Assembly (NCBI GenBank): GCA_009917545.1
Contig: QZDW01000003.1
Coordinates: 223,901 to 287,900, forward strand
Source: a bacterium 1XD42-76
GTDB taxonomy: Bacteria > Bacillota > Clostridia > Lachnospirales > Lachnospiraceae
Direction: 5' to 3'
Length of the DNA: 64,000 bases
Shown: positions 18,067-26,823 of the stretch, piece after piece
Layout of the letters: each line of letters opens with the position of its first letter
Numbering within the stretch: the first letter of the stretch is position 1
Position numbers and translations under genes: made by a program
Notes under the pieces: generated by a model
What the model was told of the DNA's origin: nothing
Seen by the model: only the letters and a program-made list of their open reading frames with translations
Databases searched by the model: none

Positions 18067-18330
18067 TTAAGCCATAGAGCTTACTGCCTTTGACAAACGG
18101 GATACTTTTCTGGAAGCCGTATTTTTATGATAGACTCCTTTGGAAGTAGCCTTATCAATCTCGCTTGTAGCAGCGACCAGAGCAGCCTGTGCAGCAGCCT
18201 TGTCACCGGTACTGATCGCACTGTCAACTTTCTTTATATAGGTTTTTACCTTTGAGCGAATTGATTTGTTTCTGGCAGCCTTTGTCTCCGCAACCAGAAT
18301 TCTTTTCTTTGCAGATTTGATGTTAGCCAA
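18067..18330 (-). CDS. rpsT: 30S ribosomal protein S20
   Basis: An 87-residue basic ribosomal protein that binds 16S rRNA early in small-subunit assembly. It reads ANIKSAKKRILVAETKAARN after the initiator and ends in the typical Ala/Ser/Lys-rich helix (NTASRKVSRLSKAV). The open frame extends 16 codons upstream, but TTG at 18330 has GGAGGTG in the correct place and gives the standard start. Initiation at a non-ATG codon is known for rpsT in other bacteria, where it relates to autoregulation. It is divergent from gpr. Confidence 0.96.
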   Translation of the reverse strand: MANIKSAKKRILVAETKAARNKSIRSKVKTYIKKVDSAISTGDKAAAQAALVAATSEIDKATSKGVYHKNTASRKVSRLSKAVSSMA

Positions 18331-18417
18331 TCTGTACACCTCCATAATATAAAAATATACGTGTTTGTTTTGCATCAAAGACTGGACACGGTCAGTTTAA
18401 TGTAAACATACTGTTAT

Positions 18418-18446
18418 ATTCTAGCGAAAAATCCAGTCGATGTCAA
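18418..18446 (-). promoter_or_regulatory. strong sigma-A promoter of rpsT
   Basis: Read on the minus strand: TTGACA (18446-18441), a spacer of 17 bases, TAGAAT (18423-18418). The -35 is perfect and the -10 is 5/6, as expected for a ribosomal protein gene. Confidence 0.85.
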
Positions 18447-18539
18447 TACATAATTCTTAAAAAAATGCGGGAAAATACGAAGAAAGAACAGTTTATACAG
18501 GTCCCGCGGGAGAGGACTGACGACACGAGGAGGAATAGA

Positions 18540-19529
18540 ATGGAGCAGGAGAAAAAGAACCGGTTTGAGGTACGGACAGATCTGGCAGTAGAAGAGAGGG
18601 AGAGCTTCCCGGGCGACGGCGGGGAGATCGCTGGTGTCGCGTTAAAGGAATGGGAACAGAAGGAAGCGGGGATCCGCCTGACAGAGGTGGTGATAAAGAA
18701 CGAGAACGGGGCGAAAAATATGGGAAAGCCGATGGGAACCTATCTGACGCTGGAAGCGCCGGCTCTGGAAAAAAAGGATGAGGATTACCATAAGGAGGTA
18801 ACGGCAGAGCTGGCACGTCAGATACGCCGGCTGCTTGGACAGCATGGGATCCATCTGGGGGAGGAAGGGGAGACGGCGTCCGTTCTTGTGGTAGGACTTG
18901 GCAATCCGGCAGCGACCCCGGACTCTCTGGGATCAAGAGTCATGGAAAATCTGCAGATGACACGGCATCTGAGTCTGGAATACGGTGTTGAATTCTGCCA
19001 GAGAAACGGCTATCCCATTTTAAGCGGTATTACCCCGGGCGTTATGGCGCAGACGGGAATGGAGACAGCCGAGATTATCCGCGGCATCATCAGTCAGACG
19101 AGACCACAGGCAGTCCTTGTTATTGACGCCCTGGCAGCCAGAAGCGTTCACCGTCTCGGAGTGACGATTCAGCTGTCTGATACAGGAATCCACCCTGGCT
19201 CCGGCGTGGGAAATCACCGTCACAGCCTGACGAAGGAATCTCTGGGAGTTCCTGTCTTTGCCATCGGCGTGCCTACCGTTGTGGGAGCAGCAGCGATCGT
19301 CTACGATACGGCGGCAGCCATGACAGAGGTTTTGCGGCAGGAGACAGGAACCAGGGGATATGCCGATGTCATGGAATCTATGAATCCGGAGGATAAATAT
19401 GAGCTGATTCGTGAGATTCTTGAACCGCAGTTCGGACCGATGTACGTGACGCCGCACAATATCGACGAGAGAGTCGAAAACCTGAGCTATACGATCTCCG
19501 AGGCGATTCATGAGGCATTGTTTGCATAA
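18540..19529 (+). CDS. gpr: germination protease GPR
   Basis: GPR is the spore endopeptidase that degrades small acid-soluble DNA-binding proteins on germination. It is made as a tetrameric zymogen and autoprocessed near its N-terminus. The 329-residue protein shows the family N-terminus FEVRTDLAVEERE next to the expected processing region, then VVGLGNPAATPDSLG, the catalytic-core stretch VLVIDALAARS, LSDTGIHPGSGVGNHR, and a conserved C-terminus (YVTPHNIDERVENLSY). The ATG at 18540 has GAGGAGG upstream; the frame is open to 18465 but that extension has no RBS and no match. It is followed by spoIIP, as in Bacillus, so both are probably forespore-expressed. Confidence 0.95.
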   Translation: MEQEKKNRFEVRTDLAVEERESFPGDGGEIAGVALKEWEQKEAGIRLTEVVIKNENGAKNMGKPMGTYLTLEAPALEKKDEDYHKEVTAELARQIRRLLGQHGIHLGEEGETASVLVVGLGNPAATPDSLGSRVMENLQMTRHLSLEYGVEFCQRNGYPILSGITPGVMAQTGMETAEIIRGIISQTRPQAVLVIDALAARSVHRLGVTIQLSDTGIHPGSGVGNHRHSLTKESLGVPVFAIGVPTVVGAAAIVYDTAAAMTEVLRQETGTRGYADVMESMNPEDKYELIREILEPQFGPMYVTPHNIDERVENLSYTISEAIHEALFA

Positions 19530-19629
19530 ATGATTTCCGGCCTGTGAGGGCTGGACTGTGTACAGAAAGGTTTCGGTGATGAAACCCGGGAAGCCGGCAT
19601 AAATATAGGAGAAAAGAGCGATACAGGCG

Positions 19630-21093
19630 GTGGCGATGAGAATCAGATGGCATTATGTAAAGCAGGCCCTGCGGGCGAACCGTCCGCTTTTCGTACTGCT
19701 TTTCTGCATTGCCGCCGCTTTGGGCATCCTGATCAGGGGCAGGTATATCATCGGGGCACAGGCAGCAGAGTGGTTTCGCATTTACGGGGTACAGGCTGCC
19801 GGTGAGCTTATGAAAGAGTGGTTTCCGGGACTCGCAGACTCAGACGGACAGGCGGCAGACAGACTGACAAACAGAAGCGTTTTGTTTTCCTATCTCGAGG
19901 AAATGGAGGCCGGGCCGAATGATTCGGAAGATCCTGCTTACGAACGAATGCTGGCCGAGGCATGGGAAAAAAAGAGACGGGCCGAGCTTGAGAGCGGACG
20001 GGCCGACGGAGGGACAGATACCGGGCAGGCCGGAAACGGTAATGGTACTGACAGAACGGGAAACGATGCTTCCAGTGAGAAAGGTGCATCAGGCGGAGGA
20101 GATGCAGAAAAAGACAAAGCAGTAGATGGAGGCGGAAGCGGGAACTTATCCGGAAGTAAAGCAGACATTGGGGAAACGGGTACGGCAAATACCGGAGGAG
20201 ACAGAACGGGTGCGGCGGATAAAAATGAAGACAACAGTGGAGACGGATCTGGCATGGCAGGCAGTGGGGAAGGCGTGGCAGGCTGGGGACAGACCAGCGA
20301 GGCAGCCGTCAATCCTTCCCAGAGTTTGATACAGGAAAAGCTTGCAGATTATGATTATCTGATTAAGAGTTTCTATAATGTGCATCCAACGACAACTGCC
20401 GGCCGTGACTTTATGAATGCAGGCGATTTCCAGAAGATGGATCTGTCCATAGAAAAGGATGCGGATAAACCTCAGATCCTGATTTATCACACGCACTCAC
20501 AGGAAGAATTCGCCGATTATGCAGATAATCCACAGGCGACGATTGTGGGAGTGGGGGAACATCTGGCCGGGCTTTTGCGTGCCAGAGGCTATCAGGTGGT
20601 TCATGATACCAGCGTATATGACTTCCGGGAGGGAAAACTCGACAGAAGCCGCGCTTATACATATGCCCTGGAGGGGGTAAACGGAATTCTCCAGAAATAT
20701 CCGTCCATAGAGGTGGTTCTTGATATCCATCGCGACGGAGTGGCCGGAGGGACGCGCCTTGTCACAGAAATCGACGGAAAGCCGACAGCCAAAATCATGT
20801 TTTTCAACGGCCTTTCCCAGACACCGGACGGACCGATCGAATATCTGCCAAATCCCAACCGGGATGCTAATCTCGCGTTCAGCTTCCAGATGCAGCTTGA
20901 AGCCGCAAAACGCTATCCCGGATATACACGAAAAATTTATCTGAAAGGCCTGCGTTATAACCAGCATGTACGTGCCAGAAGCGCCCTGATTGAGGTCGGG
21001 GCACAGACGAATACGTATGAGGAAGCCCAAAATGCGATGGAACCTCTGGCAGATCTCCTTGACTATGTGCTTACTGGGGAGCAGGAGGAATAG
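19630..21093 (+). CDS. spoIIP: stage II sporulation protein P
   Basis: SpoIIP is a membrane-anchored cell-wall hydrolase (amidase and endopeptidase) that works with SpoIID and SpoIIM to dissolve septal peptidoglycan before engulfment. The 487-residue protein has an N-terminal anchor helix around residues 20-38 and a C-terminal catalytic domain beginning ILIYHTHSQEEFAD, with VVLDIHRDGV and LIEVGAQTNTYEEAQNAMEPL. The first in-frame start is GTG 19630, with an ATG two codons later. Between anchor and catalytic domain is a low-complexity linker of roughly 100 residues, rich in Gly, Asp, Ser, Thr and Ala, which makes it longer than usual. gpr lies upstream and lepA downstream, the conserved order. 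Confidence 0.94.
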   Translation: MAMRIRWHYVKQALRANRPLFVLLFCIAAALGILIRGRYIIGAQAAEWFRIYGVQAAGELMKEWFPGLADSDGQAADRLTNRSVLFSYLEEMEAGPNDSEDPAYERMLAEAWEKKRRAELESGRADGGTDTGQAGNGNGTDRTGNDASSEKGASGGGDAEKDKAVDGGGSGNLSGSKADIGETGTANTGGDRTGAADKNEDNSGDGSGMAGSGEGVAGWGQTSEAAVNPSQSLIQEKLADYDYLIKSFYNVHPTTTAGRDFMNAGDFQKMDLSIEKDADKPQILIYHTHSQEEFADYADNPQATIVGVGEHLAGLLRARGYQVVHDTSVYDFREGKLDRSRAYTYALEGVNGILQKYPSIEVVLDIHRDGVAGGTRLVTEIDGKPTAKIMFFNGLSQTPDGPIEYLPNPNRDANLAFSFQMQLEAAKRYPGYTRKIYLKGLRYNQHVRARSALIEVGAQTNTYEEAQNAMEPLADLLDYVLTGEQEE

Positions 21094-21216
21094 AGAAGGC
21101 CGATATACGAAATCTCTTGCACAGGGGCCGAAAAGATGATATATTTGGGAATAGACATTATTCAGCAGGCGGCCCGTTTCAGGCGGTGAAGCATGCATTA
21201 GAAAAGAGGAAAATAA

Positions 21217-23031
21217 ATGGCAGATATTTCTCAGGATAAGATCAGAAACTTTTGCATTATTGCCCATATCGACCACGGCAAATCGACCCTTGCAGACAGA
21301 ATCATTGAGCAGACAGGGCTTTTGACGAGCCGGGAAATGCAGGCCCAGGTGCTTGACAATATGGATTTGGAGCGGGAGCGCGGGATCACGATCAAATCCC
21401 AGGCAGTCCGCACGGTGTACCGGGCAAAGGACGGGGAGGAATACATTTTCAACTTGATTGACACCCCGGGCCATGTAGACTTTAACTATGAGGTTTCCAG
21501 AAGCCTGGCGGCCTGCGACGGAGCGATTCTTGTTGTGGACGCAGCGCAGGGAATTGAAGCGCAGACACTGGCTAATGTATATCTGGCGTTAGATCATGAC
21601 CTGGACGTGTTTCCTGTGATTAATAAGATCGACCTTCCGAGTGCGGATCCGGACCGTGTGGCGGAGGAAATCGAGGATGTTATTGGGCTCGAGGCACACG
21701 ATGCCCCGCGGATTTCCGCAAAGATGGGACTCAATATTGATGAGGTACTGGAGTCCATCGTGACGAAAATCCCGGCTCCGGACGGGGATCCCAAAGCACC
21801 TTTGTCGGCGTTGATTTTCGATTCCCTTTACGACTCCTACCGCGGTGTCATCGTATTCTGCCGTATAGTGGAGGGAACGGTGAAACGGGGGACCCGGATC
21901 AGAATGTTTGCGACAGGCGCCTCCTATGATGTTGTGGAGGTGGGATACTTCGGCGCGGGGCAGTTTATCCCCTGTGAGGAGCTGTCTGCCGGCATGGTCG
22001 GCTATCTTACAGCCAGTATAAAAAATGTCAAGGATACCCGGGTCGGGGACACGATTACAGACCGGGATCAGCCATGTAAAGAACCACTTCCTGGTTATAA
22101 GAAAGTAACGCCGATGGTCTACTGCGGGATGTATCCGGCCGACGGAGCCAGGTATCCGGAACTGCGGGATGCCCTTGAAAAATTACAGCTCAACGATGCG
22201 TCGCTCTTTTTCGAGCCTGAGACATCGGTTGCGCTGGGATTTGGATTCCGCTGCGGCTTTCTCGGCCTGCTCCACATGGAAATCATCCAGGAACGCTTAG
22301 AGCGGGAATACAACCTGGATCTTGTGACGACAGCGCCCAGCGTTGTGTACCGGATCCATAAAACGAACGGCGAGGTCATTGATCTGACAAACCCCACCAA
22401 TATGCCGGATCCGTCGGAGATCGACTACATGGAGGAGCCGATTGTCAGTGCAGAGATCATGGTAACGACAGAATTTGTCGGAGCGATCATGAAGCTGTGC
22501 CAGGAGCGCCGGGGCGTGTATCTTGGCATGGAATATATGGAGGAAACGAGAGCGCTTCTGAAATATGAGCTGCCGTTAAATGAAATTATTTACGATTTCT
22601 TTGACGCCTTAAAATCCCGTTCCCGTGGATACGCTTCCTTTGATTATGATCTGAAGGGGTACGAGAAATCCGACCTTGTTAAGCTGGATATCTTAATCAA
22701 CAGGGAAGAGGTGGACGCATTATCCTTCATTGTATTCGAGGGCTCCGCCTATGAGCGCGGCAGAAAAATGTGTGAAAAGCTGAAGGACGAGATTCCGCGC
22801 CATTTGTTTGAGATTCCGATTCAGGCGGCTGTGGGTGGAAAAATCATTGCCAGAGAGACGGTAAAGGCAGTGAGGAAGGATGTACTTGCCAAGTGCTACG
22901 GCGGTGATATCACCCGTAAGAAAAAGCTTCTGGAAAAGCAGAAAGAGGGCAAGAAGCGCATGCGCCAGATCGGAAACGTGGAGATCCCGCAGAAGGCCTT
23001 TATGAGCGTACTGAAGCTGGATAATGAATAG
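21217..23031 (+). CDS. lepA: elongation factor 4 (LepA)
   Basis: LepA is a ribosome-bound GTPase related to EF-G that can back-translocate or help ribosome biogenesis under stress. The 604-residue protein has all GTPase motifs: [10 protein letters not shown] (G1), the switch I region [18 protein letters not shown] (G3) and [10 protein letters not shown] (G4). Domains II, III and V follow, and the LepA-specific C-terminal domain ([19 protein letters not shown], then [15 protein letters not shown]) is complete. The start ATG follows AGAGGAAAA. It lies between spoIIP and the NUDIX-hemW pair. Confidence 0.97.
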   Translation: MADISQDKIRNFCIIAHIDHGKSTLADRIIEQTGLLTSREMQAQVLDNMDLERERGITIKSQAVRTVYRAKDGEEYIFNLIDTPGHVDFNYEVSRSLAACDGAILVVDAAQGIEAQTLANVYLALDHDLDVFPVINKIDLPSADPDRVAEEIEDVIGLEAHDAPRISAKMGLNIDEVLESIVTKIPAPDGDPKAPLSALIFDSLYDSYRGVIVFCRIVEGTVKRGTRIRMFATGASYDVVEVGYFGAGQFIPCEELSAGMVGYLTASIKNVKDTRVGDTITDRDQPCKEPLPGYKKVTPMVYCGMYPADGARYPELRDALEKLQLNDASLFFEPETSVALGFGFRCGFLGLLHMEIIQERLEREYNLDLVTTAPSVVYRIHKTNGEVIDLTNPTNMPDPSEIDYMEEPIVSAEIMVTTEFVGAIMKLCQERRGVYLGMEYMEETRALLKYELPLNEIIYDFFDALKSRSRGYASFDYDLKGYEKSDLVKLDILINREEVDALSFIVFEGSAYERGRKMCEKLKDEIPRHLFEIPIQAAVGGKIIARETVKAVRKDVLAKCYGGDITRKKKLLEKQKEGKKRMRQIGNVEIPQKAFMSVLKLDNE

Positions 23032-23052
23032 AGCGTCAGGTAAGGAACGGCG

Positions 23053-24096
23053 GTGGAGAAAATGAAGCTTACGACACTCTGCTATCTGGAGCAGGACGAA
23101 AACTATCTGATGCTGCACCGGGTAAGCAAGAAAAATGATGTAAATAAAGACAAATGGATTGGGATCGGCGGAAAGTTTGAATTTGGGGAAAGCCCGGAGG
23201 ACTGCCTCCTCAGGGAGGCCCTTGAGGAGACGGGCTACCGTCTTACAAGCTATCGCCTGAGAGGAATCGTCACTTTTCTTTTTAATGATGAAGAGGCAGA
23301 ATACATGTTTCTCTACACGGCGGACGGCTTTGAAGGGGAACCTACAGAGTGCAGCGAGGGTGTCCTGGAATGGGTGCCAAAGGAGGACGTAGATACCCTG
23401 AGACTATGGGAAGGCGACCGGATTTTCTTCGAGCTGCTAAAGGAAAACGCCCCGTTTTTCTCGCTTAAGCTTCATTACAGAGGGGACAGGCTCTCTGAGG
23501 CAGTGCTTGACGGCCGGCCGCTCGAGCTGTTAGATGTTCTTAACGAGGACGGGGAGCCGTCCGGCCTTGTCAGAGAGCGCGGTATGGTTCATGCGCGCGG
23601 CGATTATCACAGGACGAGCCATGTGTGGCTTGCCCGCAGGCGGGAGGACGGGGGATTTGACCTTCTGCTTCAAAAGCGCAGCAGGAATAAGGACTCATAT
23701 CCCGGCTGTTATGACATTTCCAGCGCCGGCCATATCCCGGCAGGCAGGGATTACCGGGAATCGGCTGTCCGTGAGCTTTTCGAAGAGCTCGGAATGGCGG
23801 TCAGCCAGAAGGAGCTTCATTTTCTCGGTTTCCATGACGGGCGCTGTCAGGGGGAGTTTCACAAAAGACGTTTTGACAATCATGAGAAGAGTGCGGTGTT
23901 TGTCTGTCTGAAGCCGGTAGAAGAGGAAACACTTATCCTGCAAAAGGACGAGGTGGAATCGGTCTGCTGGATGGAGGTTTCTCAGGTTTTGGCATCGGCC
24001 AGAGGAGATGCAGGGTTCTGCCTTTTTGCGGATGAAGTCGCAATGGTAAAGGAATACCTTGAGAAAGAAATCGGGGCTTTGTGTGAACATGGATAG
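23053..24096 (+). CDS. double-NUDIX hydrolase
   Basis: A 347-residue protein with two NUDIX domains in one chain. The N-terminal domain (about residues 1-135) has a complete NUDIX box in GGKFEFGESPEDCLLREAL and EETGY, and resembles MutT-type enzymes that hydrolyse oxidised dNTPs. The C-terminal domain (about 160-320) looks like the IDI/YfcD type (HVWLARRREDGGFDLLLQKR, then AGHIPAGRDYRESAVRELFE), where Arg stands at the first conserved Glu position of the NUDIX box while the REx2EE core is kept. The GTG at 23053 has AAGGAA at good distance; the ATG at 23062 is an alternative. The gene overlaps hemW by 8 bases. Confidence 0.85.
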   Translation: MEKMKLTTLCYLEQDENYLMLHRVSKKNDVNKDKWIGIGGKFEFGESPEDCLLREALEETGYRLTSYRLRGIVTFLFNDEEAEYMFLYTADGFEGEPTECSEGVLEWVPKEDVDTLRLWEGDRIFFELLKENAPFFSLKLHYRGDRLSEAVLDGRPLELLDVLNEDGEPSGLVRERGMVHARGDYHRTSHVWLARRREDGGFDLLLQKRSRNKDSYPGCYDISSAGHIPAGRDYRESAVRELFEELGMAVSQKELHFLGFHDGRCQGEFHKRRFDNHEKSAVFVCLKPVEEETLILQKDEVESVCWMEVSQVLASARGDAGFCLFADEVAMVKEYLEKEIGALCEHG

Positions 24097-25285
24097 GAAT
24101 ATGGAGCTGTATCTGCATATCCCGTTCTGTGTGAAAAAGTGTGGTTACTGTGATTTCCTGTCATTTCCGGCGGATGCCGGAGTACAGAGGCGGTATGTAG
24201 AGGCGCTTTTTAGGGAAATGGAACAATGGAAGGAGCCCTGTCGGGGATATGAGGTAAGCACCGTGTTTGTGGGCGGAGGTACGCCTTCCCTGTTAGAGGC
24301 TGAATGGATGGCAGAGATTTTTGACGGTATCCGGCAGAATTTTTGTCTGGCCGGGGAGGCAGAGATCACAATAGAGGCCAACCCAGGGACGCTCACAAGG
24401 AAAAAACTGGATATATACAAACATGCCGGAATTAACCGCCTGAGCCTTGGCCTGCAGTCCTCAGATAACCGGGAGCTGGCGGTCCTTGGGCGGATCCACA
24501 CGTGGGAGCAGTTTCTTGAGAGCTATCGTTTGGCAAGGGAGAGCGGATTTCAAAATATTAATGTTGATCTGATGTCGGCTCTGCCGGGCCAGAGCATGGC
24601 CTCCTGGCTTTGTACATTGAGACGCGTGACGGAGCTTGAGCCGGAACACATTTCCGCCTACAGCCTGATTCTCGAGGAAGGGACGCCCTTTTACGAGCGA
24701 TATGGGCATCAGGAAGAAAAGGGGAACCGCGTACCAGATGGTCTCAGCCTGGCGGATGGAAACGAAGCGTTATCCGGAATCAGCCTGCCAGATGAGGATA
24801 CAGAGCGTGAAATGTATCACCGGACAGAAGAATTTCTAAAAGGCTGCGGTTACGAGCGCTATGAGATCTCAAACTATGCGAAAAAGGGGCGGGAATGCCG
24901 CCATAATACCGGCTACTGGACAGGTGTTCCCTATCTGGGACTGGGACTGGGAGCCGCTTCGCTCTGGGAGGGAAGGCGTTTTTCCAATGTGCGGGAGCTT
25001 TCCGGCTATTTAAACGGCCGGACAACGGACAGAGATTCGCTTCAAATACTGACGGAGCAGGACCGGCAGGAGGAATTTTTCTACCTTGGCCTGCGCATGG
25101 TGCGCGGGGTGCCGCTTGCGCAGTTTGAGGAGCAGTTTCGCAGGCAGGCAGAGGAGATCTACTCCGGTGTGATACAAAAACACATAAGGGATGGTACGGT
25201 TATCGTGGAGGACGGCTGCCTGCGGCTCACGTCCCTGGGGATGGATGTAAGCAACTACGTGATGGCAGATTTTTTACAGGGCTGA
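24089..25285 (+). CDS. hemW: radical SAM heme chaperone HemW
   Basis: HemW belongs to the coproporphyrinogen dehydrogenase-like radical SAM family but works as a heme-binding chaperone rather than as HemN. Near the N-terminus LYLHIPFCVKKCGYC carries the CxxxCxxC cluster ligands. FVGGGTPSLL, ITIEANPGTL and LSLGLQS follow, and ECRHNTGYW near residue 280 is a HemW hallmark. Length (about 398 residues) fits. The reading frame is open upstream to 24059, but the ATG at 24089 or 24101 begins the domain. lepA-hemW proximity is conserved in Firmicutes; here the double-NUDIX gene has been placed between them. Confidence 0.93.
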   Translation: MDRNMELYLHIPFCVKKCGYCDFLSFPADAGVQRRYVEALFREMEQWKEPCRGYEVSTVFVGGGTPSLLEAEWMAEIFDGIRQNFCLAGEAEITIEANPGTLTRKKLDIYKHAGINRLSLGLQSSDNRELAVLGRIHTWEQFLESYRLARESGFQNINVDLMSALPGQSMASWLCTLRRVTELEPEHISAYSLILEEGTPFYERYGHQEEKGNRVPDGLSLADGNEALSGISLPDEDTEREMYHRTEEFLKGCGYERYEISNYAKKGRECRHNTGYWTGVPYLGLGLGAASLWEGRRFSNVRELSGYLNGRTTDRDSLQILTEQDRQEEFFYLGLRMVRGVPLAQFEEQFRRQAEEIYSGVIQKHIRDGTVIVEDGCLRLTSLGMDVSNYVMADFLQG

Positions 25286-25374
25286 CATTTAAGGGACAGT
25301 TCACCCGGAAATTTCACGCAGGCAGGATGCGCCGGACAGCAGAAAAACAGGCAGAGTGGCAGGAGGCATAGAGG

Positions 25375-26823
25375 ATGAGCGGCTATCGGCTGAGATTTAC
25401 AGACAAGATTCTTGATAACGTGCACGGCTTCATCGAATTTACGGATGTGGAGAATGCGATCATCGGGCTTCCGGTCTTTAAACGGCTGCAGAGCATCAAA
25501 CAGCTGGGAATGACGAACTGGATCTTCCCGGGGGCAGAGCACACACGGTTCATTCATTCTCTGGGCGTGATGCATGTGGCAGATCAGATGGCAGTACAGC
25601 TCGGATATTCCGACGAACAGCGGCAGCTTGTGCGTCTGGCCGGGCTTTTACACGACATCGGACATTATCCCCTTTCCCATGTGGGCGAGCGCGCCTATAA
25701 AAATTGCGGGAATAAGACAGAAAGCCTGTTACGGGATCACAGGAGGGATGTTCAGAATGAGCTGTCACAGCTGGAGAAGGATACTGTATTTTATATGCAG
25801 GAGGCCACCAACCCGTTCCATCATGAGAGGATTACAGAACAGGTCATCCGCCAGGATGAAGAGATCCGGCAGATCATTGAAACATACTGCGGCGGCAGTG
25901 AATGGATCCAAATCGACAATATCTGCAGCATCATAACAGGAAATGTGGAGAGGAACCCTGCGCTCTCCGGCCTTGTACAGCTCATGCATTCTGAGATGGA
26001 TGCAGACCGTATCGACTATATCCTGCGCGACGCTACATTTTCCGGCACCAGCTATGGAAGTTTTGAGCTGGGGCTGCTTTTGAGGAACCTTTCACGTACC
26101 ACATACCACGGAGCAGAGATCATCGGCGTGCACCCGAAGGGAATCGCGATCGCTGACCAGTTTCTGATGAACCGCTATTATGCCTATACGCAGGTGTTCT
26201 TTAACCGCCATGTCTCTGTGCTGGAATTCATGGCGCAGTCATTATCCGGTGTTTTTGTCGAGCATGGAGATTCGGAATTCCCCTCGCCCTCCGGGCTCTT
26301 AAAGGCAGTAGAACGGCACGGTGAAGATACAGAATACCTGTATTTTACTGACCGCGCTTTCTGGGACAGCCTGCACCACGTAACCCTGCCTTATGGTTCA
26401 CTGGAAGCCAGATTCCAGCAGCGGCTTCTTCGTTATCAGGAGCTTGATCTGACAGAGGAACGCGAGATTTCCGTGAATTTTTCGAGTACAGACCGGCTGA
26501 CAGAGGAGTTAATGACGCATCCGATCTACCAGAACTTCATACACGAACGGGAGGGCGTACTGCCGCTTCTTTATATGGAGCGGTTTACAAAGCACGTCCC
26601 CCGAATGGAGTATGAGGGATGCCTGGAACGTCTGGTGGCATCGGGAAGGAGTCTTAGCGAAGGAGAAGCCATGCGCTGTAAAATCCGCCGCCTCCAGGAA
26701 GGGATTACCATCCTGGAAGAGGGGAAGGAACCCATTCTTCTGTGCGACAGCCCGGCATCCCTGATGTCACAACTTTACCATATGCGCATCTGCATTATGA
26801 GGGAGTACCGGCTGCCGGAATGA
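25375..26823 (+). CDS. HD-superfamily phosphohydrolase (dGTPase-like)
   Basis: A 482-residue cytoplasmic metal-dependent hydrolase. The N-terminal half has the SAMHD1/dGTPase-like layout: VHGFIEFTDVENAI, VFKRLQSIKQLG, HTRFIHSLGVMH (first metal His), LLHDIGHYPLSH (HD pair), and HSEMDADRIDYILRDA (last metal Asp). Related proteins such as Bacillus YwfO cleave dNTPs, so nucleotide-pool control is the likely role. The start ATG follows GAGGCATAGAGG. The last 29 bases overlap the end of the converging membrane-protein gene on the other strand. Confidence 0.88.
   Translation: MSGYRLRFTDKILDNVHGFIEFTDVENAIIGLPVFKRLQSIKQLGMTNWIFPGAEHTRFIHSLGVMHVADQMAVQLGYSDEQRQLVRLAGLLHDIGHYPLSHVGERAYKNCGNKTESLLRDHRRDVQNELSQLEKDTVFYMQEATNPFHHERITEQVIRQDEEIRQIIETYCGGSEWIQIDNICSIITGNVERNPALSGLVQLMHSEMDADRIDYILRDATFSGTSYGSFELGLLLRNLSRTTYHGAEIIGVHPKGIAIADQFLMNRYYAYTQVFFNRHVSVLEFMAQSLSGVFVEHGDSEFPSPSGLLKAVERHGEDTEYLYFTDRAFWDSLHHVTLPYGSLEARFQQRLLRYQELDLTEEREISVNFSSTDRLTEELMTHPIYQNFIHEREGVLPLLYMERFTKHVPRMEYEGCLERLVASGRSLSEGEAMRCKIRRLQEGITILEEGKEPILLCDSPASLMSQLYHMRICIMREYRLPE

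Noticed and set aside
20497..21474. 325-codon minus-strand frame opposite spoIIP and lepA
   Set aside because: It lies opposite two well-supported genes, has no ribosome site or family motif, and its composition mirrors the plus-strand codons.
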